DNA of 64,000 bases from an uncultured Saprospiraceae bacterium. GTDB taxonomy: Bacteria; Bacteroidota; Bacteroidia; Chitinophagales; Saprospiraceae. The stretch spans positions 372,001-436,000 of the forward strand of contig CALLPI010000008.1 of NCBI GenBank assembly GCA_938015595.1, given 5' to 3'. How positions within the stretch are numbered: position 1 is the stretch's first letter; each line of letters begins with the position of its first letter. Made by a program: the position numbers and the translations under genes. Shown here in pieces: positions 53,402 through 61,600 of the stretch. The notes below the pieces were generated by a model. The model searched no databases, was not told the origin of the DNA, and saw only the letters and a program-made list of their open reading frames with translations.

Positions 53402-55096
53402 ATGAATGTCTCTATTATACAACTGACCCGTGCCCAGGAATCGAGGGCTGCCATTGAACGTCTGTACATTGCCATGCGCCACCTCTTTATTCGGGGAGAA
53501 TACAAGCCATTGGGCATGTCGGGCGAGGCCATGATCAAGGCGCTTGTGGAGTTGCGCCCAGAGATTTACGGCTCTATTGCCGACCCCGAACGCGTAGAAC
53601 TGGACGGCCTGTTTTACATCTTTCAGCGGCTGCCACGCGGCATTGAGGAGTGTCGTTACATTCGGCTCATCTCACGCGAGGGCTATGAAAACTCAAGCTT
53701 TGAGGTGATGATTCCGCCCCGTCGTAAGCGCAACTGTTACCGCATTGACAACGAGCAAATGTTTATAGAAATGACGCGCGGCCGAAGCGACATCTACGAC
53801 ATCCTAACTCACCTGACGTTCATGTACGTGGAGGCAGAGAAAATACGCCGCAACAGTGAAGACAACAAGGGGCACAAAAAGCGTGAGTGGAAGATGCTGG
53901 AGGAAATTGTAGCGCTAGAGCAAACCCGCCCCGACGACATCAACCGCGAGGTAGCCTATACCTATCTGAGCACCATATTGGGCCGCACCTACGAGGAAAC
54001 CGTAACGGCTGCACGCCGGTTTGACCACGACAGCAATGTCAACAGCCTGTTTCACATCACCTATTGGCTCGGGCGGCTATCCTCTGAGGAGGCTCATAAA
54101 CAACAAGACCGCGAGATCACCTTCTCTGCTGCGCTGCGCGAGCGCGTAGGCCACCACACCTACGGCGACCTGTGGGCCACCAACATCAAGTCGTATCTGG
54201 TACAAGAGGGTATGTGGCAACGGCCGATGCACATTGTAAGCGCGAATCCGCACAGTTTTATGAATGCCTTGTATGCCCAGGCGGCGCTGCCTGAACTGGG
54301 CTCTGGCATGCACCTGGAAGAAACAGCGCGCCTGCTCAGCCTGGAAGAAAATGTCGATTTGAGAAAAAAGGTCAACTCCTTTGCTCGCCAGCATGGCATG
54401 CACCAGATAGACGATACCAGCGGTACTGGTATTTCAGTACAGATTTTCGACACCTTGAAGATCAACCCGCAGTGGCTACCTGCCCAGATTCGCTGGGATA
54501 CCGCCCGTGTGCAGGCTGAACAGCCCATACTCATCGTAATGGACTACGCATTTGGCGAGCAGGCATACGAAACCATGGATGAACTGCTCAAACCTTTTTA
54601 CGACACCAACGGCGAGCAGCGATTTGATGTGCGTTCCATCAACATCATGGGCAAGGCTGGCATCCTGGAAGGCAGTAAAGGCGACATCATGGTGCCTACA
54701 GCACACGTGTTTGAAGGTACTGCCGATAATTACCCTATTCAAAACCAGTTTACGCGGGCTGACTTTGAGGGCAACGGCTTGCGTGTATGCGAAGGTACGA
54801 TGATCACCGTACTGGGTACTTCCCTGCAAAACCGCGATGTGTTGCAGTACTTCCTGGACTCCTCCTGGAAAGCCATCGGCCTGGAGATGGAAGGCGCGCA
54901 CTATCAAAAGGCCATTCAGGCTGCATCGCGCATTCGCAACAGTATCAACCCCAATGTAGTGCTGCGCTATGCTTATTATGCCTCTGACAATCCGCTGGTT
55001 ACTGGCCATACGCTGGCTTCGGGTAGCCTGGGGCTAGAGGGCGTCAAACCTACCTATCTGATTACAGAGAGAATACTCAATTGCATCTTTGGATAG
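53402..55096 (+). CDS. DUF6909 family protein with a nucleoside-phosphorylase-like C-terminal half
   Basis: A 564-residue cytosolic protein. The N-terminal about 300 residues are mainly helical and charged (HLFIRGEYKPLGMSGEAMIKAL; MTRGRSDIYDILTHLTFMYVEAEK) and resemble nothing catalytic that I know. The C-terminal part resembles purine nucleoside or AMP phosphorylase-type folds: LIVMDYAFGEQAYE, MGKAGILEGSKGDIMVPTAHV near 415, AIGLEMEGAHYQKA near 493 and YYASDNPL. I believe this is the DUF6909 family of Bacteroidota, whose function is not established. Calling it AMP nucleosidase would overstate the case. It starts 12 bp after sprA. Confidence 0.75.
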   Translation: MNVSIIQLTRAQESRAAIERLYIAMRHLFIRGEYKPLGMSGEAMIKALVELRPEIYGSIADPERVELDGLFYIFQRLPRGIEECRYIRLISREGYENSSFEVMIPPRRKRNCYRIDNEQMFIEMTRGRSDIYDILTHLTFMYVEAEKIRRNSEDNKGHKKREWKMLEEIVALEQTRPDDINREVAYTYLSTILGRTYEETVTAARRFDHDSNVNSLFHITYWLGRLSSEEAHKQQDREITFSAALRERVGHHTYGDLWATNIKSYLVQEGMWQRPMHIVSANPHSFMNALYAQAALPELGSGMHLEETARLLSLEENVDLRKKVNSFARQHGMHQIDDTSGTGISVQIFDTLKINPQWLPAQIRWDTARVQAEQPILIVMDYAFGEQAYETMDELLKPFYDTNGEQRFDVRSINIMGKAGILEGSKGDIMVPTAHVFEGTADNYPIQNQFTRADFEGNGLRVCEGTMITVLGTSLQNRDVLQYFLDSSWKAIGLEMEGAHYQKAIQAASRIRNSINPNVVLRYAYYASDNPLVTGHTLASGSLGLEGVKPTYLITERILNCIFG

Positions 55097-55134
55097 TGCT
55101 TAGTTGGATGCGCCTCCAGGCTGGGCTGAATACA

Positions 55135-55171
55135 CAAGGGGCAGGCGCTCGTGCATAACGCCCACCCCTTG
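55135..55171. terminator. Hairpin between convergent genes
   Basis: CAAGGGGCAGGCG (55135-55147) pairs with CGCCCACCCCTTG (55159-55171) with two mismatches in the middle. It lies between the DUF6909 gene and the T9SS cargo gene, which converge here. Confidence 0.6.
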
Positions 55172-55195
55172 CGGCAGCTATAATGTGCATAACGT

Positions 55196-57130
55196 TTACC
55201 TCACCACAGCAACGCGCTGAGTCATGGCGCCAGAGTCAGTGGCCACGCGCACCAGGAAGATGCCTTGCGTTTTGGGCACCCAGTCGAACGGATGTAAGCC
55301 GGCACTGAGTTGCACGCCGTTGGCCAGGGTTTCCACCAATTTGCCGCTCAGGTCATACACGGCGATGTGTATAGGCGAGGCTTCTGTCAGGTTCACCTCA
55401 ATGCGGGTACGCTCGGCGGCAGGATTAGGATATATGCGGACGTTTCCGGCCAGCAGCCCTGGTTCGTCCGTACCAGATACCAGCGCTTCGTTGACGCGGA
55501 TATTGTCAATGAATAGGTTGTTGCCGTAATCCGACACGACAGTAAAGCGGATGTTAATGTCGGTCAGACCATCGTAAGCCGCTAGAGAGATGGAGTCAGT
55601 AGCCCATTGAGTGACGGTAGGCACAAAGCGGCTGTTGGTGGCAGTACGGGTAGCCAGTTGCGCGCCAGCTTTGTTGTATATCTGCGTCCAGGTCTCGCCG
55701 CAGTCGGTAGAGACGGAGATGCGCAGTCGGTCAGCGGAAGTTTGGTACTGCGCATGTGCGCGGTCGAAGCGCAGGTAGTTGTTGGTGCGATTACTCAGAT
55801 CAATGCGCTCGAAGATCATGTGTGCCTGCGCGCCTACTTGCACCCAGTCATAAAAATTAGTGAACATAGACTTGGTCGAAGCACCAAAGCCGCCTATGTT
55901 TTGAGTCACATTGTTGAATACAGTGCGGTTGACAACCATGAAATGATCATTGGCCTCTTTGATAACCAGTACACCAGCGGGCGTGTCGCGCAGTGGGGTG
56001 GCTTCCATATCTTCGGCAATGTCATTGCCAACGGGTTCATTATTCAGGGTGTAGAAGCTTTGGGAAGTAATCAACTCGTTGAGCAAGTTGTAATCCCGAG
56101 CATTATTATTAGGCTCCTCTACAAAGAAATCAAAGGATACTTTACCTGGCACTATATTAATTTCGGGAAAGGCAATAAGTGTCGTATCGCCTGGTGTAAG
56201 TTCGCCTTCCCAATACTCAGCTACGGGTTCGTCATCATTGAGGATATAACCTACCACCATGTTGGTAATGGTGCTGGGGCCGTCGTTGGCAATACTCATG
56301 CGAGGCGTGACTCTATAGTCGCAAAATCCACTTGGCCCAATGCTATTGGGGGTGATCCCGATGTCCACATAACTATCACCAAGCGGTCTGGGCAGGCTTT
56401 CAGCCGCCTGATAAACCTGGCGATTAGAAGTTTTTTGTACAAAAGCTACTACACCAATTTGTGCATAGTTGTAAATGTAAGTAGGTAGTGCCTCGGCATA
56501 GGTGATCACAATCGTATCACCAGGTGCAATGGCGCCAATGGGCGCACCAGATGCATCGGGCAACATGCGGCGCATTACGCTCTTGAAGTCACGCTCGCTG
56601 GTGGAGCCTGGCGGGCGCGGAAAAAGGATGCGCTTTTCTACAATAGCCGTGTGCAATACTACGCTATCGGGGTTGAAGGCTACAGTGTCTAGATTCATAA
56701 TGCGCACCTGTATGAAGATGCTGTCTAGCGCCTCATTAATATAGTGTTCTACTTGCATGTCAATGGGCGTGGGCGTTGCCAGGCGGTTGTTGATCATGGC
56801 TGCCGTGACGGCGCTGGCCGTCCCAGCGTTCTGTACCCCGTCGAGGCGTACATTAGGTACGCCAGTCACGCCATAGTAAGTCACTCGTGAAGCCACCTGG
56901 GTGGGGTTCTGCTGGTTCATCGGATCATATCCTGGCCAACTGGTTTGGTACTTGAGTAGTACTACTTGGTCGCCAAAACTTTGCAGTAAGGCGTTAAAAG
57001 CAGGATTTTGTGCAGCGCAAGGTCCGCAAGACGCTTGAGTGAACGACTCTATCATCACGCGGCGCACAGCCTGCGCTTGTGCTATGAAGGGAAGGGTCGA
57101 TAACAGGAGAAGGGGTAAAAAACGATTCAT
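55196..57130 (-). CDS. T9SS type A cargo protein with Omp28/thioredoxin-like N-terminal domain
   Basis: A 644-residue secreted protein. A signal peptide (MNRFLPLLLLSTLPFIAQAQ) precedes a thioredoxin-like Omp28-related domain. That domain has SFTQASCGPCAAQNPAF (the CGPC redox motif near residue 35), then VVLLKYQTSWPGYDPMN and a cis-Pro-like GVTGVPNVRLDG. Further beta-rich domains follow, with a carbohydrate-binding or jelly-roll-like region (about 390-550). A type A sorting domain closes the protein (IYPNPAAERTRIEVNL ... LSAGLHPFDWVPKTQGIFLVRV). It is probably a surface or extracellular redox-domain protein. The start is ATG 57130. A TATCTTTG box lies 65 bp upstream. Confidence 0.88.
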   Translation of the reverse strand: MNRFLPLLLLSTLPFIAQAQAVRRVMIESFTQASCGPCAAQNPAFNALLQSFGDQVVLLKYQTSWPGYDPMNQQNPTQVASRVTYYGVTGVPNVRLDGVQNAGTASAVTAAMINNRLATPTPIDMQVEHYINEALDSIFIQVRIMNLDTVAFNPDSVVLHTAIVEKRILFPRPPGSTSERDFKSVMRRMLPDASGAPIGAIAPGDTIVITYAEALPTYIYNYAQIGVVAFVQKTSNRQVYQAAESLPRPLGDSYVDIGITPNSIGPSGFCDYRVTPRMSIANDGPSTITNMVVGYILNDDEPVAEYWEGELTPGDTTLIAFPEINIVPGKVSFDFFVEEPNNNARDYNLLNELITSQSFYTLNNEPVGNDIAEDMEATPLRDTPAGVLVIKEANDHFMVVNRTVFNNVTQNIGGFGASTKSMFTNFYDWVQVGAQAHMIFERIDLSNRTNNYLRFDRAHAQYQTSADRLRISVSTDCGETWTQIYNKAGAQLATRTATNSRFVPTVTQWATDSISLAAYDGLTDINIRFTVVSDYGNNLFIDNIRVNEALVSGTDEPGLLAGNVRIYPNPAAERTRIEVNLTEASPIHIAVYDLSGKLVETLANGVQLSAGLHPFDWVPKTQGIFLVRVATDSGAMTQRVAVVR

Positions 57131-57570
57131 TTCGCTAATGATTTGAATGTGAGCAAATGCGAACCTGTACCACAAATTCGCGTAATTTTATGCAGCAAAG
57201 ATAACGCCTATTTATTTTTCTTTTGATGGATTGTAAGCAAAGATATAACCGGAAATCAGCAAAATCAGCGATATTTTGGTGAGGTTAGGCATTAGGTAGC
57301 CGGTACGGGCAGCACAGTCTTTGTGTTTTTTCTTGCAGAAACTTAATAACAAGTAGGCTGGAATCTGCCAAACAGACAATGCGGAATCCCGTATCAGCCT
57401 TTCGCCAATGGCATTCCGCCAGGAGTATCATGACTCTTATCAGTCTTCAAACAGCCGGGCCTGTGTCTGAGGTATTTGAAGCCTTTCGTTGCATGCGTGG
57501 TCATTTACTGCCTGGGCAGCGCCCGCCAAGAGGTGTACCTAAGTTTTTTATATTTTTTTCTCTTTTTGAA
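57131..57570. other. Intergenic region before the tRNA-Lys promoter
   Basis: About 440 bp without a convincing gene. An open frame from 57379 has no recognisable features and runs into tRNA-Lys, so it is rejected. The left end holds the -7 box of the T9SS cargo gene. Confidence 0.6.
57196..57203 (-). promoter_or_regulatory. Putative -7 box of the Omp28-like cargo gene (TATCTTTG)
   Basis: The reverse complement reads TATCTTTG, 65 bp upstream of the ATG at 57130. No -33 TTG at ideal spacing was seen. Confidence 0.5.
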
Positions 57571-57600
57571 TTGTTTTTCAGGAAAAATGTCTTACCTTTG
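57571..57600 (+). promoter_or_regulatory. Promoter of tRNA-Lys (TTG-N19-TACCTTTG)
   Basis: TTG at 57571-57573 and TACCTTTG at 57593-57600 are separated by exactly 19 bp, a perfect match to the Bacteroidota sigma consensus. It ends 23 bp before the tRNA. Confidence 0.88.
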
Positions 57601-57623
57601 CCACACTTTTTGAAAAAGCGGTT

Positions 57624-57696
57624 GATTCCGTAGCTCAGCCGGTAGAGCAATACACTTTTAATGTATGGGTCCTGGGTTCGAATCCCAGCGGAATCA
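57624..57696 (+). tRNA. tRNA-Lys (anticodon TTT)
   Basis: 73 nt. The acceptor stem GATTCCG pairs with CGGAATC, with discriminator A. The D-arm is GCTC...GAGC. The anticodon stem is ATACA/TGTAT with loop CTTTTAA (anticodon TTT). The T-arm is CTGGG-TTCGAAT-CCCAG. CCA is not encoded. Confidence 0.95.
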
Positions 57697-57702
57697 CTTC
57701 TA

Positions 57703-57737
57703 AAAGTCCTTGTGAATGAGTTGTTTACAAGGGCTTT
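57703..57737 (+). terminator. Terminator hairpin of tRNA-Lys, running into the next gene
   Basis: AAAGTCCTTGT (57703-57713) pairs with ACAAGGGCTTT (57727-57737), with a G-T pair. T-rich sequence follows. The hairpin ends 20 bp before the GTG start used for the methyltransferase and covers an in-frame ATG at 57716. Confidence 0.75.
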
Positions 57738-57757
57738 CTCATTTATGTACGCCGCTT

Positions 57758-58291
57758 GTGAGAAAATATCATCCTGACGAGCTTGGCCGCCCCGACCTTG
57801 AAATCGCGCGCCAATTGCCCAAGCTGCCCGTAGTAATAGTACTCGACAACGTGCGCTCTGCGCTCAACGTCGGCTCTGTATTTCGCACTTGCGATGCCTT
57901 TGCCGCCGCAGAAATCCTGCTCTGCGGCATCACTGCCCAGCCGCCGCACCGCGAGATATTCAAAACCGCCTTGGGCGCTACCAACACCGTGCCCTGGCAA
58001 CACTTCGCTCATACCAGCGAAGCAGCAGTGTACCTGCAAGTGAAAGGCTACGTGGTATGGGTAGTAGAACAAACCGACAGCAGCCTCCTGCTGCCAGCAT
58101 TCCAGCCCGATGCCGAGCAAAAATACGCTCTCGTCTTTGGCAATGAAGTGCACGGCGTGTCGGAAGAATGGCTAGCCCTGGCCCAGGGTGCCATTGAAGT
58201 GCCCCAGTGGGGCGCCAAACATTCGCTCAATGTAGCCGTTTGTACAGGGGTGGTGCTTTGGGAAATGATTCGTAAACTCAAATGGGCTTAG
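57758..58291 (+). CDS. TrmH-type (SpoU) RNA 2'-O-methyltransferase
   Basis: A 177-residue SPOUT methyltransferase that methylates the ribose 2'-OH of a tRNA or rRNA nucleotide; the target cannot be told from sequence. The three SpoU motifs are present: LDNVRSALNVGSVFRTCDAF (motif 1), YALVFGNEVHGVSEEWL (motif 2) and IEVPQWGAKHSLNVAVCTGVVLWEM (motif 3). The GTG at 57758 (VRKYHPDELGR) is preferred, because MRK...DELGR starts are typical of relatives and an ATG at 57716 lies inside the tRNA-Lys terminator hairpin. Its stop is 2 bp before the EVE gene ATG. Confidence 0.88.
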   Translation: MRKYHPDELGRPDLEIARQLPKLPVVIVLDNVRSALNVGSVFRTCDAFAAAEILLCGITAQPPHREIFKTALGATNTVPWQHFAHTSEAAVYLQVKGYVVWVVEQTDSSLLLPAFQPDAEQKYALVFGNEVHGVSEEWLALAQGAIEVPQWGAKHSLNVAVCTGVVLWEMIRKLKWA

Positions 58292-58293
58292 TA

Positions 58294-58713
58294 ATGGCAT
58301 ATTGGTTGGTCAAGTCAGAACCGTTCGTGTATCCCTACGATGAGCTGGAGCGCACTGGACGCACTATGTGGGACGGCGTGCGCAACTACGCCGCCCGCAA
58401 TCACCTGCGCGCCATGCAACTTAACGACCTGGTATTGTTCTATCATAGCCGCGAAGGGCTCGAGGTAGTAGGCTTGTGCAAGGTGGTGCGCACTCACTAT
58501 CCTGATCCCACTGCCAAATCAGGCGACTGGTCGGCGGTAGATCTGGCGCCAGTCGCTCGGCTGCACAAGCCTGTGCCCCTGACCTTAATCAAGCAAACGC
58601 CTGAACTTCAGCAAATCGGCCTCGTGCGCGTGGGCAGGCTCAGCGTGATGCCCTTGCAAGCTCACGAATTTGCCAAAATTATGGAACTATCTGAAACCCC
58701 TTTCGTACAATGA
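58294..58713 (+). CDS. EVE domain-containing protein
   Basis: A 139-residue single-domain protein of the PUA-like EVE family, which binds modified nucleobases. It begins MAYWLVKSEP, the family's hallmark. TMWDGVRNYAARNHLRAMQLNDLVLFYHS and a mid segment with VVGLCKVVRTHYPDP follow, then LIKQTPELQQIGLVRVGRLSVMPL. It has no fused nuclease domain, so it is probably a housekeeping reader of modified bases rather than a restriction enzyme. The ATG at 58294 follows the TrmH-type gene by 2 bp, and its stop overlaps the queD start by 4 bp (ATGA), so the three genes are translationally linked. Confidence 0.9.
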   Translation: MAYWLVKSEPFVYPYDELERTGRTMWDGVRNYAARNHLRAMQLNDLVLFYHSREGLEVVGLCKVVRTHYPDPTAKSGDWSAVDLAPVARLHKPVPLTLIKQTPELQQIGLVRVGRLSVMPLQAHEFAKIMELSETPFVQ

Positions 58714-59078
58714 GCACACCTGTCATGGAAATATTTAAGGAATTTACCTTCGACTCGGCTCACTGGCTACCCTTCGTACCCGATGACCACAAGTGCCGCC
58801 GCATGCATGGCCATACTTACATCGTGCGCCTCTACCTCCGGGGCGAACTACACCCCACTCTGGGTTGGGTAACTGACTTTGCCGACATCAAAGCCGCCTG
58901 GAAACCCCTCGAACAGCAACTGGACCACCGCCTGCTCAACGATATTCCCGGCCTGGAAAACCCCACCGCTGAAAATCTGGCCATCTGGATTTGGAACCAC
59001 CTCAAACCCCAACTGCCTTTACTTAGCAGAGTAGTAGTGTGCGAAAATCAAACCAGCGGCGTGGAATATACCGGCTAA
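58710..59078 (+). CDS. queD: 6-carboxytetrahydropterin synthase QueD
   Basis: Converts 7,8-dihydroneopterin triphosphate to 6-carboxy-tetrahydropterin, an early step of queuosine (tRNA) synthesis. The 122 residues show the T-fold zinc ligands: His in FDSAHWLP and HGH in RRMHGHTYIV. The catalytic Cys is in HKCRRMHGH, and the substrate-anchoring Glu is in CENQTSGVEY. The ATG overlaps the EVE gene stop (ATGA). Grouping with an RNA methyltransferase and an EVE protein suggests a small RNA-modification operon. It is convergent, with a gap of about 5 bp, with the hydroxylase gene. Confidence 0.93.
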   Translation: MSTPVMEIFKEFTFDSAHWLPFVPDDHKCRRMHGHTYIVRLYLRGELHPTLGWVTDFADIKAAWKPLEQQLDHRLLNDIPGLENPTAENLAIWIWNHLKPQLPLLSRVVVCENQTSGVEYTG

Positions 59079-59083
59079 CCCTG

Positions 59084-59980
59084 CTATACGGCGGTCTCCC
59101 GCTCCTTAGCGGCAACTTCTTCTTGCCCTTTCTCTGGCTTCCAGCCAGGGTGGCCAAAAATATAATGCCAGCGCGATTTCCAGTCTTTGGCTCCGCGCAC
59201 GTCTCGCCAGATATCTCTGAACTCGTGAGTGATAACCGTGACCATGTTTTGCTTTTTCAGGTTTTTGGTCAGGCCATACACCACTTCTTCCTTCTCTGCC
59301 TGAAATGTGCCAAACAGACGATCCCAGATGATAAGTACCGCACCGTAGTTTTTGTCCAGATATGCCTGGTTGCTGCCGTGATGCACCCGATGGTGAGAGG
59401 GCGTGTTAAAGATGAACTCGAACCAGTGCGGCGTGCGTCCGATGGTTTTGGTGTGAATCCACATTTGGTAATAAAAGCCGATTTCGTCCACTAGTACAAT
59501 CAGGATGGGGTCGAAGCCCAGAAAAGCCAGCGGCGACCAAAACACAAAACGGTAAAAAAAGTGGATGAAATTGCCGCGCAGTGCCGTGGATACATTGAAT
59601 ACCTGTGAAGAATGGTGCGTGACATGCGTAGCCCAGAACAGGCGGCTCTCATGGCTGAGCCGGTGATAAAAGTAAAACGTCAGGTCGTTGAGCAAGAAAA
59701 GCGCTATCAAGCCTGCCCAAGATGTAACGGGAATATGCATGATAGCAAAATGCTCATGAATGGTGTAAAACAGCAGTAGGGTAGTGCCTTTGACGAGTAG
59801 CTTTACGACAGAGTTGAGTGTGCCCAGGCTGAGATTTATGAAGGTGTCCTTGGCCTCATAGAGCTTCTGGCGCTTTTTCGTGCTGATGTAAAACTCCAGA
59901 GCAACCAATGCAATGTAAGAGATAGCAGCCAGCGCCTTGGCCGTACTGCCATCTAGTACTTCTACAAAATTGATCTCCAT
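59084..59980 (-). CDS. Sterol desaturase / fatty acid hydroxylase family membrane protein
   Basis: A 298-residue integral membrane di-iron enzyme. The histidine clusters are HRLSHE, HVTHHSS and HRVHHG, and the family tail reads NYGAVLIIWDRLFGTF. Four or five hydrophobic segments precede or separate them. The C-terminal 40 residues are charged and cytosolic. The substrate is unknown; relatives act on sterols, fatty acids or ether lipids. It is the second family member in this window (the other at 8.96-9.78 kb) and only distantly similar. A TACCTTTG box lies 28 bp upstream of its ATG. Confidence 0.9.
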   Translation of the reverse strand: MEINFVEVLDGSTAKALAAISYIALVALEFYISTKKRQKLYEAKDTFINLSLGTLNSVVKLLVKGTTLLLFYTIHEHFAIMHIPVTSWAGLIALFLLNDLTFYFYHRLSHESRLFWATHVTHHSSQVFNVSTALRGNFIHFFYRFVFWSPLAFLGFDPILIVLVDEIGFYYQMWIHTKTIGRTPHWFEFIFNTPSHHRVHHGSNQAYLDKNYGAVLIIWDRLFGTFQAEKEEVVYGLTKNLKKQNMVTVITHEFRDIWRDVRGAKDWKSRWHYIFGHPGWKPEKGQEEVAAKERETAV

Positions 59981-60008
59981 GAGCAGTCGGAGTTTTTAAA
60001 TTCAGCCG

Positions 60009-60016
60009 CAAAGGTA
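60009..60016 (-). promoter_or_regulatory. Putative -7 box of the hydroxylase gene (TACCTTTG)
   Basis: The reverse complement reads TACCTTTG, 28 bp upstream of the ATG at 59980. It is compatible with a leader of about 20-25 nt. Confidence 0.5.
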
Positions 60017-60046
60017 CAATTCGGCCAAGAAATTAGCACGGGGCAA

Positions 60047-61546
60047 TCAAGGCGCCAAAGCAAAAAACACTGGAGTAGTGTGCGCACGGCCTTTGTCAAA
60101 CCAGGTGAATAGGCCGCTCAGGCTGCCGTCAGCGCCTTTTTGCCAGCGCAGGGGAAAAAGGCCCTTGGGCGTAGCTACCAGCACTACGGTTTCTGTAGGC
60201 CAGGAGATGATGTCGGCTACAGGCCATACGCTGAGCAAGTCGCCAGGCAGAGCGTCCATCCAGCCCTGGTAGCCGATGCCAGCTTCGGCGGGCGTCAACA
60301 GGGTAATGGAACCCGCGGGTGCTTCGGGGTGCTTTCCTGCCCGGTAGTCAAAGATGCCGGTGATGGCGGGTTGTTCCAGTGGTTTTTCGCCGGCTATGAT
60401 GCGCAGAAAGGGGTCGGCAATGCACATGGCGGCGCCTTCCACCCATTCTGGAATGCCAGTTACATTGGTGGTAATAGCAATGACCAGCCCATGGTCGGGA
60501 TATACAATGAGCACAGGACGCGCGCCAGGCTGATTGCCGTTGTGGTAGTAGATGCGACGCCCCCAGGGGTCGTGGTCTGACACCACCCAGCCGATACCTA
60601 CACCGGTGGGTTCTCCGGTGCTCAGGTATTGCGTGCGGAAGAGCATATCGAGTGTGGACTGCTTGAAAAAGCCCGGCTTGAGGTGTGCCATGCCAAAGCG
60701 CACAAGGTCTTCAGCCGTAGAAACATAGCCCCCCCCAGCAAACTTATAAGTGGGGCGCATGTTGCGAATAGACTTGTTGGCACCCTGGCTGTCGCGGGTG
60801 TACAGCGTAGTCAGGTTGGCTATGGTGCTGTCGGGATGGTTGGGCAAGGTAGAGTGCATGCCCAGTGGGTCCAGTACATGGCGCTTCATGTAGCGGATGT
60901 ACGATTGGCCAGAGGCACCCTCCAGTGCGGCTTCCATCAGGGTGTAGCCTAGCGAGGTGTAGTTGTACTTGGTGCCGGGCGGCGCCACTAGTGTATCGTC
61001 GGCAAAGATGCTGAGCGCTTCTTTGGCATTTCGGTAGCGCTTGCCGTCAATATTTTTCACTGTGAAATCCGTCAGGCGGTACTCGCGTATGCCCCCCAGG
61101 TGGCCGGCCAGTTGGCGGGTGCTGATGTTGTAGCACTTGTCGGGCCACTCGGGCACGTACTTGCGCACGTCGGCATCCAGGTCAATGAGGCCTTGCTCAT
61201 ACATTTTGCCCACTACCGCCGCCGCCAGCAACTTAGATATGCTAGCAATGCGAAACTGGGTACGCGGTGTCACCGGCGTACCTTTTTCTACATTGGCATA
61301 GCCAAAGCCCTCGCTCCACACAATTTGCCCCTGAATGCCTACCGCTATGGCCATACCGGGAATGTCGGCCGTTTCGCGCAAGATTTTCACAGCGTTGCGT
61401 CCGTGAATGATGGCACTTAGGTACTCCGGCTGCCGGATCAGACGCACTTGGGCTTCGCCGGCTAGTGGCCTAAACAATATGCCGACCAAGGGCCCCAGAA
61501 TCCGAAAAAAACTCGGCCAAGAAGCAAAATGCACCCGCGTATTCAT
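60047..61546 (-). CDS. Secreted serine hydrolase of the beta-lactamase fold (class C-like / esterase)
   Basis: A 499-residue exported protein with an N-terminal hydrophobic segment (about 10-32). The active-site SxxK is SISK (RIASISKLLAAAV, about residues 102-105). The YxN-type motif is YNY at about 194-196, and HNGNQPG near 335 takes the KTG-like position. The family covers class C beta-lactamases, D-aminopeptidases and esterases, and activity cannot be told apart. A C-terminal domain (from about 400) probably packs as a lipocalin-like beta-barrel (LLTPAEAGIGYQGWMDALPGDLLSVWP). It stands alone, in the same direction as the T9SS cargo upstream. Confidence 0.86.
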   Translation of the reverse strand: MNTRVHFASWPSFFRILGPLVGILFRPLAGEAQVRLIRQPEYLSAIIHGRNAVKILRETADIPGMAIAVGIQGQIVWSEGFGYANVEKGTPVTPRTQFRIASISKLLAAAVVGKMYEQGLIDLDADVRKYVPEWPDKCYNISTRQLAGHLGGIREYRLTDFTVKNIDGKRYRNAKEALSIFADDTLVAPPGTKYNYTSLGYTLMEAALEGASGQSYIRYMKRHVLDPLGMHSTLPNHPDSTIANLTTLYTRDSQGANKSIRNMRPTYKFAGGGYVSTAEDLVRFGMAHLKPGFFKQSTLDMLFRTQYLSTGEPTGVGIGWVVSDHDPWGRRIYYHNGNQPGARPVLIVYPDHGLVIAITTNVTGIPEWVEGAAMCIADPFLRIIAGEKPLEQPAITGIFDYRAGKHPEAPAGSITLLTPAEAGIGYQGWMDALPGDLLSVWPVADIISWPTETVVLVATPKGLFPLRWQKGADGSLSGLFTWFDKGRAHTTPVFFALAP

Positions 61547-61600
61547 GCTGTGTATGTTCGTGAGTTTTTATACATTACCCCACAGCCAGGGCGCATTGCG

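Noticed and set aside
53402-55096. Labelling the DUF6909 protein as AMP nucleosidase
   Set aside because: Only the C-terminal motifs resemble phosphorylases. The N-terminal half and overall order do not match known AMP nucleosidases.
57379-57633. 84-codon frame upstream of tRNA-Lys
   Set aside because: It runs into the tRNA gene and its perfect promoter, and has no protein-like features.
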